The position numbers and the translations under genes were made by a program. Positions 34,508-44,885 of a DNA stretch of 64,000 nucleotides are shown piece after piece (the stretch's first letter is position 1; every line of letters begins with the position of its first letter). A model generated the notes under the pieces. The model saw only the letters and a program-made list of their open reading frames with translations, was not told the DNA's origin and ran no database searches. Origin of the DNA: Diplocarpon mali (taxonomy: Eukaryota > Ascomycota > Leotiomycetes > Helotiales > Drepanopezizaceae); assembly GCA_024741835.1 (NCBI GenBank), contig JAENRP010000061.1, forward strand, positions 70,826-134,825, read 5' to 3'.

Positions 34508-35493
34508 ATGAAGTACATTCATTCCGAAGAGACCTTGACCGTCCCCGAGGGTGGTGAGTGCAAATTCTTCCAGATAGTGCGGACAGGCCGCTCGAAAAGC
34601 ACTGCGCGAACTTCAAGATGGAGATAAGGCCTGGGAGATGGCGCATTGGAAAAGCGATCACTAACAAGCCTCCTTTTGAACAGTCAAAGTCAGCATCAAG
34701 TCCCGACTTGTCACGGTTGAAGGACCAAGAGGTACGCTCCGAAAGCTGCAAATATATATTGAGGGAAATCGGGGTCTAATTGAGAAATTACAGGCAAGCT
34801 CACGAAGAACCTCAACCACTTGGCCGTCAACTTCTCCCACCCAAAAAAGGATGTCATCGGTATCGAGCTACACCACGGTGCCCGAAAGAATGTCGCTACC
34901 CTCCGCACAGTCCGCACTCTCATCAACAACTTGATCATTGGTGTCACCAAGGGCTTCAAGTATAAGATGAGATACGTTTACGCACATTTCCCCATCAACG
35001 TCAACGTGGACAAGAACGGAGAGACTGGTCTGTACGAGGTCGAGATCCGGTACGTGGAATTCTACCTGGGGTTGGAGCGACGTGGGGAGATAAGGGTTTG
35101 GCGCAGATTGTGGAAATATGAATGCGGGAGGAGCCAAGTGCTGACGGTGAATCAGAAACTTCATCGGTGAGAAAATTGTGCGCAGAGTCGTCATGCAACC
35201 AGGTGTCGAGGTCGAGCCATCAAAGAACCAAAAGGATCAACTGGAGCTGTTTGGTAACTCTCTCGAGGGTGTCTCACAAAGTGCGGCCGATATCCAACAA
35301 ATCTGCAGAGTTCGTAACAAGGATATTCGGAAGGTATGGACGCCCCAAATTGCGCCTAATTTCTGATCGTAACCCACAAAATTATTGGATTATCGAGAAT
35401 GGTATATTCGTTCTTAGGATTCTTGGCTGACTGGATTAGTTCTTGGATGGTCTGTACGTATCGGAGAAGGGCAACATTGAGGATGCAGCATAA
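34508..35493 (+). CDS. rpl9: 60S ribosomal protein L9 (uL6)
   Basis: Five exons: 34508-34553, 34684-34731, 34794-35049, 35156-35333 and 35440-35493. The introns are 130, 62, 106 and 106 nt, and the product is 193 aa, close to the usual 190-195. Characteristic segments are [75 protein letters not shown] and the C-terminus [17 protein letters not shown]. The protein belongs to the universal uL6 family and sits near the sarcin-ricin loop and stalk base of the large cytosolic subunit. Several introns near the 5' end of a short ribosomal protein gene are typical of filamentous fungi. I see nothing abnormal in this copy. Confidence 0.96.
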
Positions 35494-36074
35494 ATGGGCT
35501 GCGTGGGGCAATTATTTCTTACGTACCTGACGTTTATGGGGGTGCATAAGGTTTACTTTGCATGTTGGTAGCAGGGTGCAGGGAATGAAAATCTTGCGAA
35601 TCAACAAACCAATCCACCATGTCTGATATACCTTACGTTCAAGCGCATGCGTACAGATATTGGAGTGTTTTTGAATGAAGGAAAGTGATGGCTCTTTACC
35701 TCGGGGCAGCCATGACGAAGGCGCCAATTCTGTACATGATACTGGAAACATTTTGCAAGTGCAAGACTACATTTTATTTGACAATTTTGTAAGGGCGTGA
35801 GCAAAAGATGTTTCGAGACAATGTATTGTATATCGACCTCTGATTCCCAAATCCAAGCGTGCCAGCTATTTTACAATGCTAACAGATATTACATAGCATC
35901 CCATCTCATCCTCAGTTTCATGCCTTCGTCTCTAACAAAGAGTTCGTATGCACATTTTAGCCTCGTTATTCACAGTCTCCTTTCCATTTCTGAAAAAGAT
36001 TCGAACCATCCGTAAACGCCCCGTTTCGCTCCGAATGCAATGCAGAATACCCAGTCAATGCTCATCGCACAGGT
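35494..36074. other. Convergent 3' flanks, no gene
   Basis: Between the L9 stop (plus) and the stop of the Cys-rich gene (minus). AT-rich, with only chance frames. It holds both 3' UTRs. Confidence 0.6.
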
Positions 36075-37285
36075 TTACCGGCGAGTATGACGGGTTCCCC
36101 TTGATTCTCTTGTTCGCCGGTCTGAACTTGCACTACCTGGGAAACTGTTAGGCTATTCGCTTCCGAGGAGCACGGTTACTTACTTGCGCTGGTGCCTGTG
36201 TAGGTACCTGTGTAGGAATCGGTGTAGTATGTACTAGAAATGTCAGACCTGGTGACGGTCGACCGCGTCTTCCTGTCATGTTTCCTCTTCAATCCCAAAA
36301 TGGCCGCCAAGCCAAGAAGTCCTGCGCCAACCATACCCAGTCCGCCGAGACCACTATCCTTCTTTCTCTTCTCTGTGACTTTAGCTGGCCTTGAGCCTCC
36401 AAACCAGCCGGCGTGAGCATCACGACGCGATGCGGTACCGCTGCCATATCGAGAGTACCGCTCCTCAACTTTGATTCTTTCCGTCGATCTGCTCTTCTTC
36501 TTCCCAAGGCCGAAGATTGCGAGCACGCCGTCGAATCCGGTTTTGACGATGCAGCAGAAGCAGATCAGGAGTAGGAGAATGACGCCGGCAACGACTCCGA
36601 CAACGATGCCGGCGATGGCTCCAGCACTCAGCCCATCATCGTCGTCTTTCTGTGTGATTGGAAAAGCGCTTCCGCTCGCAGTGGCGGGAGCTTGGAAAGG
36701 CACAGTCGTGGTTGCCGAGGTGATTGAGGTTATAGTCGAAATTGCCCCGCTGGTAGGCCGAAGCGGCGAAGAATATGTCGGGACTGCGAGATATGCGGAA
36801 GAGTACGCCGTGCAGGTATTGCCCTCGGGAGCGCATCTTTGGTCAGAAGCGCAGCAGATTTTCCCGCAAGAAGATTGGCCCAAGCTGGGCGTGCAAATAG
36901 CTGGCACATCTGTTGCGATGGGAGCTACCCAAGCGGCAGTTGTCTCAACCGCGTAACTGATTGTGGCAGTTTTTGTGACCAGGTCTGTCTCTGTCCATGT
37001 TGTCGTGTAGACTCCATATCCACCTCCAGCCCCAGCCCCAGCTACATCAGCCGCGGTCGCTGTACAGCCTGCTACGCCGGCATTCGTGAAACAGCCCTGG
37101 CCGTGTGTACAGCAGTACTGGTTATCAGCTCCGCAGTATGAGACGCATTCTCTTGGTCGCAGGAATGCGTAACCGACATCGTGTAAGTCGTCCTTGGGAT
37201 ACGGCCCCGCGTCGGCGATGTGTGTTTGCGCAAGGACCACGAAGAGAAGCGAGACAAGACTCGGGGGAATCTGGGAGGGTCGCAT
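36075..37285 (-). CDS. Cys-rich single-pass cell-surface protein
   Basis: Preferred model: exon 1 is 37285-36184, intron 36183-36137 is 47 nt with CTAAC ten bases before its acceptor CAG, and exon 2 is 36136-36075; 387 aa. A signal peptide (PPSLVSLLFVVLAQTHIADA) is followed by a Cys-rich ectodomain with CVSYCGADNQYCC, QGCFTNAGVAGC and CTPSLGQSSCGKICCASD QRC-type pairs, then a Ser/Thr-rich stalk. One transmembrane helix follows (GAIAGIVVGVVAGVILLLLI), then a cytoplasmic tail that is Lys/Arg-rich and carries a second hydrophobic, Gly-rich segment (LGGLGMVGAGLLGLAAILGL). This layout fits fungal wall-associated sensors or mucin-like proteins, but no named family is evident. Without the intron the frame stops in the donor at TYTGTSASK. 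Its function is unknown. Confidence 0.72.
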
Positions 37286-38062
37286 TATGTCGAATAAGCC
37301 AGCGCGAAGTGATTTGAGAGAGCTTCTCTTCGCCGAGTAGATAGCGAGATCGCCTACTCGCAGCGTTGATAGTTGCTGGCGGTGTGTTCAGAAAGCGCCC
37401 AGAGCGAAGCCCCGAAGTGTGCAAGCAAACGACAGTATCCTCGGGCCTATTGACCAAGGACTTTCGAGCGATACGTAAGATGTCTAGAGTTAGACAGAAT
37501 TAGAAGGACACTCTGGAATGGTTGTGCGGAATGGGAGATAAAATGAGAACCGGGGGACTTAGAAAATAGGTGGTTGATATTGGTGTGGCCGGCCAGCCTC
37601 CTCAATTGACGATTTTGCGCAAGTCCGGGCACCGGCCAAACAGCGATCGGCCTGCCTCGAATACGACTTCTAGATACCCGTGTCTTTGTAAGAGGCTAGT
37701 ATTATGCAGGTGGGATGGAGCTTTTTTTGGATTGCAGTGGTGTGGTGCGAAACATGCAGCTTGGGGGCATTTTTGTTGACTTCGGCCTATCGTAACTATC
37801 GATAGTGGACAGGGCAACGGCAGCATCCGACATACTTCGATGGTCTACAGCGCCGGTACCTTATCTCATTATCACCAGGTGGATATCATGTTTTTGGAAA
37901 GATGGATTACGTCCCTAAGTTTTTGTTCTTTTTTCAACTACAATTATTCCCTCAACATGATCCTGGCCTTTTTTTGCCAGTTCTGCATTACAGAATATAG
38001 CGTCACGGCTCAGCTTGGGCGTCACGCCACTACTGTGTCCATGAGCCCGCAGCCACGAGCCC
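37286..38062. other. Upstream region of Cys-rich gene, left flank of LINE
   Basis: About 780 bp with only short chance frames. The promoter of the minus-strand gene lies here. Base composition becomes more AT-rich toward the retrotransposon. Confidence 0.55.
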
Positions 38063-38077
38063 TTAGTGGAGAGGAAT
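38063..38077. repeat. Target-site duplication, left copy
   Basis: The 15-mer TTAGTGGAGAGGAAT occurs here and again, without mismatch, at 44277-44291. The flanking bases differ on both sides of each copy. The two copies bracket the LINE exactly, as expected for target-primed reverse transcription. Confidence 0.88.
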
Positions 38078-38299
38078 ACCGAATATCATTTTTCTAAACT
38101 GACCCAAAGGTTTAATAACTTCATAACCACGCCCTTAAAAAGGCACCCGACTATTGGAAAGTAATTAGGAACCCTTCTAATATAGCTGCACCAATTTTTC
38201 TAGTGTCTTTAGGCCAGATGGCGCCCTTAACTCTTAGAAACTCGATTTCTAGGGTTCGAATAGCGGATTTTACGCGTCTGTAATAACCCTCCTCCTTAA

Positions 38300-39860
38300 C
38301 TAACCTGCGTATTGCAAAGAGATAGCAAATCTAGATAGCTAATATAATAGCTCCTTCTTATCTCTCCTTTAGTAAGAATGCGCTTAAGAATAACTCTGCC
38401 TAAGTAACAATTGCTGCGCAATTTGAGGCTTACGAGCATACCGCCCAGCTGCGCTAAGAGGTGCTAAATAGCACTGCGAAAGCTATCGATAGGTACGTGG
38501 ACTCGCTTAAAAAGTAGCCTGACTTCTACGAATTTGTATAGAAGGTGCGGGATTCTTTTATTATATACCTTATAGCGGCCAACTACGCTACTACAAATGA
38601 CTTTATCCCTTTTAAACGACCTTTAATCTCGCCTCTTATAATAGCATTAATAACTCGACCCTCTCCTCCTTCCTTAATCACCTGGGCTAATAAAGTATAA
38701 GGGGACCTAAATACCTTAAAAAACTCGGGAGCTGCTAAGCCTTTTGCAGCAAAGGCCAAAGTCTCCTCTTTTAGACAAAGTTCTACTAGCAGGGTCTTAC
38801 TTTGCTCCTTTAGGACTAGTATGGCCTCTTTATAATAAGATAAGAGGATCCTTATCGGAATTCAACCTTTATTCTGCAAAACTCGATAGGAGCCTTATGC
38901 AATTCGCAAGGAGATTTGCAAGCAAATTCCGGGCCTCCTTATAATAGAGCTACCTTAAGTTACGGAGACGGCGCAAGGCTAGGCCTTATACCTAGCTAAT
39001 ATATCGATATAAGATAAGCTTATAATATAAGAGAATAAGGAGATTCTACTCTGAATTATATATAGTAAGATCGTCCGCCTCCTTAAGGTCTAGTATACCT
39101 ATATAGTGCAAGGAGTTCCATTCTATATATAAGACGTCTTTAGACAACTTATTAAGCTTACTTAAGAGGAAGTAGCAATAGAGGCCTACTCTTAAATAGG
39201 GCGATACCTAATCAGCTGCCGACCCTTATAATATAGTATAAATATAAGCACTTATTGCATTATTTAGATTATCTCCTTTAAGGACCTAGTATAACCTTTC
39301 AGACTCTTTAGAGCTAGCGAGTAGGCTCGCCCTATTATTAAAAAGACCCTAATCACCTAGTATAACCTAGGCTACTAAGGGTACTATAACCTACGATACT
39401 ATATAAGATATAGCAGATGCAGATACTATAGAAGACGGAATGACTAATATAAGGGTCCTATAGGAAGGGAGTACTAATACTAGGCAAAGTATGCGAACTG
39501 CTATAGCCCCTTCTTTGCCGACTATTAGAACTGCTTAGCAGCCCCTTCTTAGAAGAATAGGAAGATTATTAAGCTTACTTAGAACAAGATTAGCATTATT
39601 AGGAAGGCTGGTGATAGGCTCTTCTAAGATGCGATAGCTTAATAAGTAGCGTTTGAAGTAAGCTTGCAAAGGTCGTTTATAAGGAGCTTTAATACTTAGG
39701 ATAACTGAGCTGCGGTACTAAAGAGAAAGAGGGCTAGTCTGATCCTAGCCTTTGAGAATCAGGGCTCTATAGTAGCATTAACCCTTAAGAACGCTATAGA
39801 AGTCGATTATACGCCTATACAAGTAGCGCAGCTTATGCAGATAGTAGGTAGGCCTATCTG
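38300..39860 (+). pseudogene. LINE ORF1 (gag-like) relic
   Basis: Weak coding remnant. The clearest part is a Cys/Tyr-rich stretch near 39,360-39,540 in which CCHC zinc knuckles appear partly converted from Cys (TGT/TGC) to Tyr (TAT/TAC), the change expected from G-to-A mutation. Upstream, a 66-codon frame (38744-38944) is the only piece still open. The boundaries given are approximate. Confidence 0.55.
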
Positions 39861-39989
39861 ATAAAGTGGAGCTAGGAAAAACCTTAACCTCCTTTACCTA
39901 TTATAATAAAGCATTAGCTTAAACGAGGAAGGCGATTTACAAATGGAGGCCGGAACTAGCTAATATTAAGAAACTAATATAGGCACTGC

Positions 39990-42900
39990 AGTTTTAGCCG
40001 CAATACTAAGCCTAAGGACCTTACGGTCTATTAGGCGAATATAGGCAAAGGCTTAGGCTATAATACGCTCCTTAGTATAGCTTACAAATAGAGAATTGAT
40101 ATTATATATATTTAAGAGCCTTAGACAAATAGGAATACTATAATAAAAACATACCTTAAATACTAGTTATTTATACCTATGGATAGTTGGAATAGTACCG
40201 CAGATAGGCCTTAAGTACTTACGTACGTTTGCAAGGGGGCCTCCCTTAAGATCTAATAGTAACGGCCACTCTAGAGCCGAGACCTCCTTTAGCTTGATAT
40301 TAACGGCTACGCTATACTTAATATATACTAATAACCACTTACGAATAAGGTGATAGATTATATTACTATATTAATTCCGCTAGAGAAATATCTAATAGGA
40401 GGAGACTTTAACGTATAGTATAATACCTTTAAGCTAAGGATAGCCCCCTTCTTAAGGGGAGCGGAGCTAGCGGAGTGGTTTAGATATAGCTAGATAGACT
40501 TTATTAGGGAACCTAGCGTAGCAACTTAAGACTATAGATACGTACTGGATTTAACTTTCTTAAACATTCCTAAGGCGAGCATAACTATTATATTAGAACT
40601 CTCTTGCGGCTTTGACTATAGAACGCAAGTCTCGATTATCCTTAGCTAGGGTAACGTACCTTTAGAGCAATTTAGGTACTAGGTCCTTAAGGTATAGCTC
40701 CTACGATTCTTAAGCCTAGTGGAAGCTGGAATATAGTAACTACTAGACCTTTAGAGCATTACCTTAATTGTATAGATAGATATTCTAGCGGAAGCTCTTA
40801 GCTCGGTCTTTTATACTACTATTAAGATAGTAGGCAAGCTTAACTAGGATACGGCTAAGTCAGCTCTATAGTAGATAGAAGAAGTGCAGAATACCAGGCG
40901 GGAATACTTGCTCTTACTTATACAATTAGAGAGCTTCGGCACTAGCAGAGGAGCTATAGATAAGACTAGGCACTTTTATAAGGAGGTGCGGAAAGCTAAG
41001 GCCGAGTACTAGAAGTCGGTTTTAAATAACGTCTATAATAATATGGCTTTATATAAGGTCGTCGCTTAGTATAAGATAGTCCTAAACATTAAGGCCCTAC
41101 CTTTGAATATTAGGGGACAAATAGTAAAGGATATACTAGAAAAGGCTAAGGCTTTGCATACTAAGGTATTAGATAGATTTAGCTTAAAGGATAACTTATC
41201 AGAAGATCCACTTATATAATAGACAGGCACTGCTAGCTTGCCTTAGGATAATACTATATCGATCGAAGAGGTTAAAAGGCATATAATAGGGGTCTTTAGT
41301 ACCTCCTTAAGCATAGACGAGGTTATGGTACAGCTGCTTAAGGCCTGCTGGAGTCATATCCGAGGCCTTATATACGCTCTCTTCAGCGCTTATATAGCTT
41401 TTAGTTACTTCCTTAGCTCTTAGAAGTATACCAAGGTCGCTATACTACTAAAGGTCGGTAAAAAGGATAAAGAATTGCCTTGATCGTAAAGGCCGATCGC
41501 CTTGCTCTCTTGCGTCTCTAAGGGACTCAAAAGGGTTATCGCTAGCTGGATATTATAGACGGCTCTTACTTATAAGACTCTAAGCCTTTAATATAAAGGC
41601 GCCCTTCTTAAGCGGTTAGCAATAGACCTAGTGGCCTGCTTTACTTATAATGCGGAATACTACTTAGTAAAAGGGTAAGAGGTCACTTTAATTACTATAG
41701 ACGTTTAAAGGGCCTTTAATGCCCTCTTCAAACGGCGCCTACTAAAGAGGATAATGGAATAGGGCTAGCCACTTAACCTTATCCAGCTAGTATAGAGCTT
41801 CTTTATAGATCGGAAAGTATAAGTCAGGCTTGAATCCGAGACTATAGACTATTATACTATTAACTGCAGCATACCTTAAGGATCCCCTCTCTCCTTAATG
41901 CTTTATATGCTATATTTGGCAGAGCTCCTTCTAATAGACCCCTTACTTATATTCAGTTACGCCGACGATATCGCCTTATACTACGCCTCCCTATTAGCAA
42001 TATAGAACGTATAACTGCTTGCAAGGGACATTAGGACGATTCTGCAATAAGGCAATAATAATAAGGTCTTCTTTGCACTAGAGAAACTTGAGATAATACA
42101 TTTGTCTAATAAATAGGGTATGCTATAGCCTATATACGAAGTCAACCCTAACTTAACAATTAACCTAATTATAATATTAGAAAAGGAAAGGGAAGTTCCT
42201 ACCCTCTATTAGCTTAGAGTCTAGTTTAATAGGAAGCTTAAGTTCAAGCGATACGTAAACGAGCAGGTAGCAAAGGTAAGACAGGTCGCATATTACCTAT
42301 GCAATCTCGCTAATATAAAACACAGTCCCTCGGCCTCAGCTCTCTATAAGGCCGTTATAACCTATATCCTCCCCTTATTACTATATAGTACTAAAGCTTG
42401 GTATAATAGGAGGAAAAAGCTATTAGCAGAGAATAGAGCGGATTAGGATAGGCTAATTAGCACTAAGGTCGGCGAATATATTAAGACAGTTAAGAAGGCG
42501 CTTACGATTACGCTAAGAGGAGTCTTACCCACTTAAAGGACTATACTAAATGTCGCTCTCTTTAAGGACGCAGCAGTCCTATTAGTAGAAGCTGCTTTAG
42601 AAGAAGCTAAGCTCTGCCTTATAATACAGCTTTAAATAGTCGACGAACGATACCCTTTAGTATAAAGGATTTAATTACTTACAATCGCTAAGGGCAAGCA
42701 CGCTAAAAGACCGCAAGTGCTTTAGACTAAGGTATAATATTTAAGGTAGATTATTCCAGCGGCTCTAAGATAGAAGTTCCGTATGCTACACTTCTCGCTA
42801 GGGTATTAAACAGATCCTATAAAGGGATTAGATAAAGAAAGAGCTGCTATAGCATTTAAAAGGTGGTAGGCTAAACTTCTATTAGATATTGTTATAGTAT

Positions 42901-43790
42901 TCTTAGACGGCTTTGAAAGATACGACTATAGGGTTAAGTTTGTTAGCTATAGCTACGTAGTGTACCTTACTAGAAAGCAGGTACACTTTAGCTTAAGAGC
43001 TATTAATACTATATTATACGTCTTTGATGCAAAGGCAATTAGCGCTTGGAAAGGATTGCAGAGAGTCTTATAGGACCTAGCTCTATGCTATAAAAAGATC
43101 TAGTAGTATATTAATAGTACTTTAGTGATCTAATGCTTATATAGTAACGCTTTAACCTTATTATAATAGGCTTTCTATATATATTAAGACGCTATAGAAG
43201 TCTACGATATATCTATCCGTTAGTCTTTAGGCTATATAGGCATTGAAGGAAACAAGGCCGCGGATCTTCTAGCGGACTTCGGCTCTCGTAAGTTATAGGA
43301 CTTTGGCTAGGTATCCTAGCCTATAGTAAGTGGCATTAGGTCTACCTATTGAGAACTTCGAGAGGAGGCTCTTAATAGCTAGTAGACAGTTTAAGAAAAG
43401 ACCCTTTCACCCTATTATAGACGCTAGGGACTCCTATACAATATCAGACTATAGGAGACTCTTGATCTCCCTTAATTGATACTATAGCAGATCCTTGCGA
43501 TAAAGACCTCTTATAGGGACTTTGCGTAGTATTACTTGAAGTTCAAATACGCAGATGCTAACTTAAGGTGCTCCTGCTGTATAAACAAATCACTAGAATA
43601 GTTAGTGATATGCGAGAAGGCCTAGAGGCTTTATAAACACTGGCCTATAAAGCTACTAGTACCGATCGGCTATAATAAAAAGGATGCAAAGGAGTACTTA
43701 AGGACTCTACTTAGAAACCCGAAGTACTTTGTCTAGTACTTAGACCTTATAGAGTTCTACTTTAAAATCTGCCTAAGAGGGTAACAATCC
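39990..43790 (+). pseudogene. LINE ORF2 (endonuclease, reverse transcriptase, RNase H) relic
   Basis: Domain remnants read in plus frames with many stops. The endonuclease shows ANIGKGLGYNTLLSIAY at its start (about 40,030) and GGDFNV at 40,397-40,414. The reverse transcriptase shows RPIALLSCVSKGLKRVIASW, then a broken PxGSPLS motif just before FSYADDIALYY, whose catalytic YADD codons lie at 41,958-41,969. RNase H shows VFLDG near 42,900 and GYIGIEGNKAADLLADFGS at 43,230 onward. A Cys pair (CSCC) and a NPKYFVQYL-type end close the ORF near 43,790. Stops fall mostly where Gln or Trp would be expected. The order and motifs place it in the Tad1 group of fungal non-LTR elements. Confidence 0.8.
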
Positions 43791-44276
43791 CCTTTAGGGT
43801 TTTCAGACCTTCTTTAGGATAGCGTAGTGCTATCTTAAGGGAACTTTTTCTTATATTACTTTATAGCATTTAAGGGCTTTCTCACTTTATACAATTGTAC
43901 AAATATAATAATAATAATAATACTAAAAACATTCTCTTCCTTTTCCTCTATTACTACTACTAGGCTGGAATATCTCTTTGCTATTACGCAATATAGAATA
44001 CAGCTTCGGCTTATATTTATATAACTCTGTACTATGAATATATACTAGTAAAACCTACCTATCTCGAAACACACTAGCGCACTATCCTATATATAAGGGA
44101 TCGGCGAAGAAGAACGGCTAAAGCTATAGCGCTTATTAGAGCTGAAAATTGTCTATTAAAGGCACTGTATATACAGATGAGACCCTAGCTAGACACGTCC
44201 CTATGCCCTTCGGGAGGCTTAGGTGATAGGCTTCCAGCCTACTACCGTTGGACGAAAATGACTATTATCATTATCA

Positions 44277-44291
44277 TTAGTGGAGAGGAAT
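44277..44291. repeat. Target-site duplication, right copy
   Basis: The second perfect copy of the 15-mer found at 38063-38077. It directly follows the ATTATC tail of the LINE. The reconstructed empty site would join the sequence before 38063 to that after 44291 through one copy. Confidence 0.88.
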
Positions 44292-44885
44292 CGGCTTTGG
44301 GTCTGACCGCCAGCTTGACTTGACAACGAAGATATGGAGATCCAGACTTCGGAAGCGAATAGCCATGTTTACTAGTGTCACGCATTTCATATCTGGTCAT
44401 CACTCCTTTGGATATTTTGCAAGAAATAGTTGAAATTGGACCCTGAATTTGATGCACGGGATGAGCAGAGAGACTCTGCACTGATTCATACCACTGAACT
44501 CCCAGCGGATATCTGACTCGGCTTCTATCTCGTATCCGTAGCGGCGCTTGTTTTCTTGCCTATTCACTCCCTTGTTTGGATACATTCTTTGTATTTCACC
44601 TTGCCGCCGTTGTTGACCTTGAGGAGATTTTACACAAGTCCTTGTTACACATGCTCCGTGATATTCTTTCGTGGCGATCTTCAAGAACCACTGCTATGAT
44701 GTGCAGGGGAATATCCAACACTGCCAGATAATGGACAGTAGGAGCAGAGCCAAACACTCCGCAGTGCAAAGTCCTTGGACGACTACGGAAATTCCGCGCA
44801 CTCAGAGGCACCTGACCCCAAGCCTATCGCTGCTTTCGCTTTTGAAAGAGTTAGCTATGTCATCATGATACCAGGGAGCTGCATA
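44292..44885. other. Right flank of LINE, 3' UTR of next gene
   Basis: Normal base composition returns at once after the duplication. Minus frames such as 44400-44684 have no domain and lie in the probable 3' UTR of the gene at 44886. No repeat is seen. Confidence 0.5.

Larger units (their letters stand above)
38078..44276 (+). mobile_element. RIP-degraded Tad1-like LINE retrotransposon
   Basis: A 6,199-bp insertion, sense on the plus strand. Coding remnants appear in the usual order: a gag-like ORF with degraded zinc knuckles (about 39,360-39,540), AP-type endonuclease (about 40,010-40,680), reverse transcriptase (about 41,460-42,200), RNase H (about 42,890-43,320) and a Cys-rich C-terminal end. 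The 3' end is a short ATTATC-type repeat (44,263-44,278) abutting the right duplication; there are no long terminal repeats. The tract is strongly enriched in TA, with TAG and TAA where CAG, CAA or TGG codons are expected. No frame of 60 codons survives between 38,945 and 44,241 in any of six frames. Transitions of C to T on both strands are what RIP leaves. The element is certainly inactive. Confidence 0.92.

Noticed and set aside
36145..44365. A shared 16-mer (TCGGAAGCGAATAGCC) in the Cys-rich gene's intron (minus) and right of the LINE near 44,350 (plus)
   Set aside because: One 16-bp match is expected by chance when both strands of 64 kb are compared; no longer similarity flanks it.
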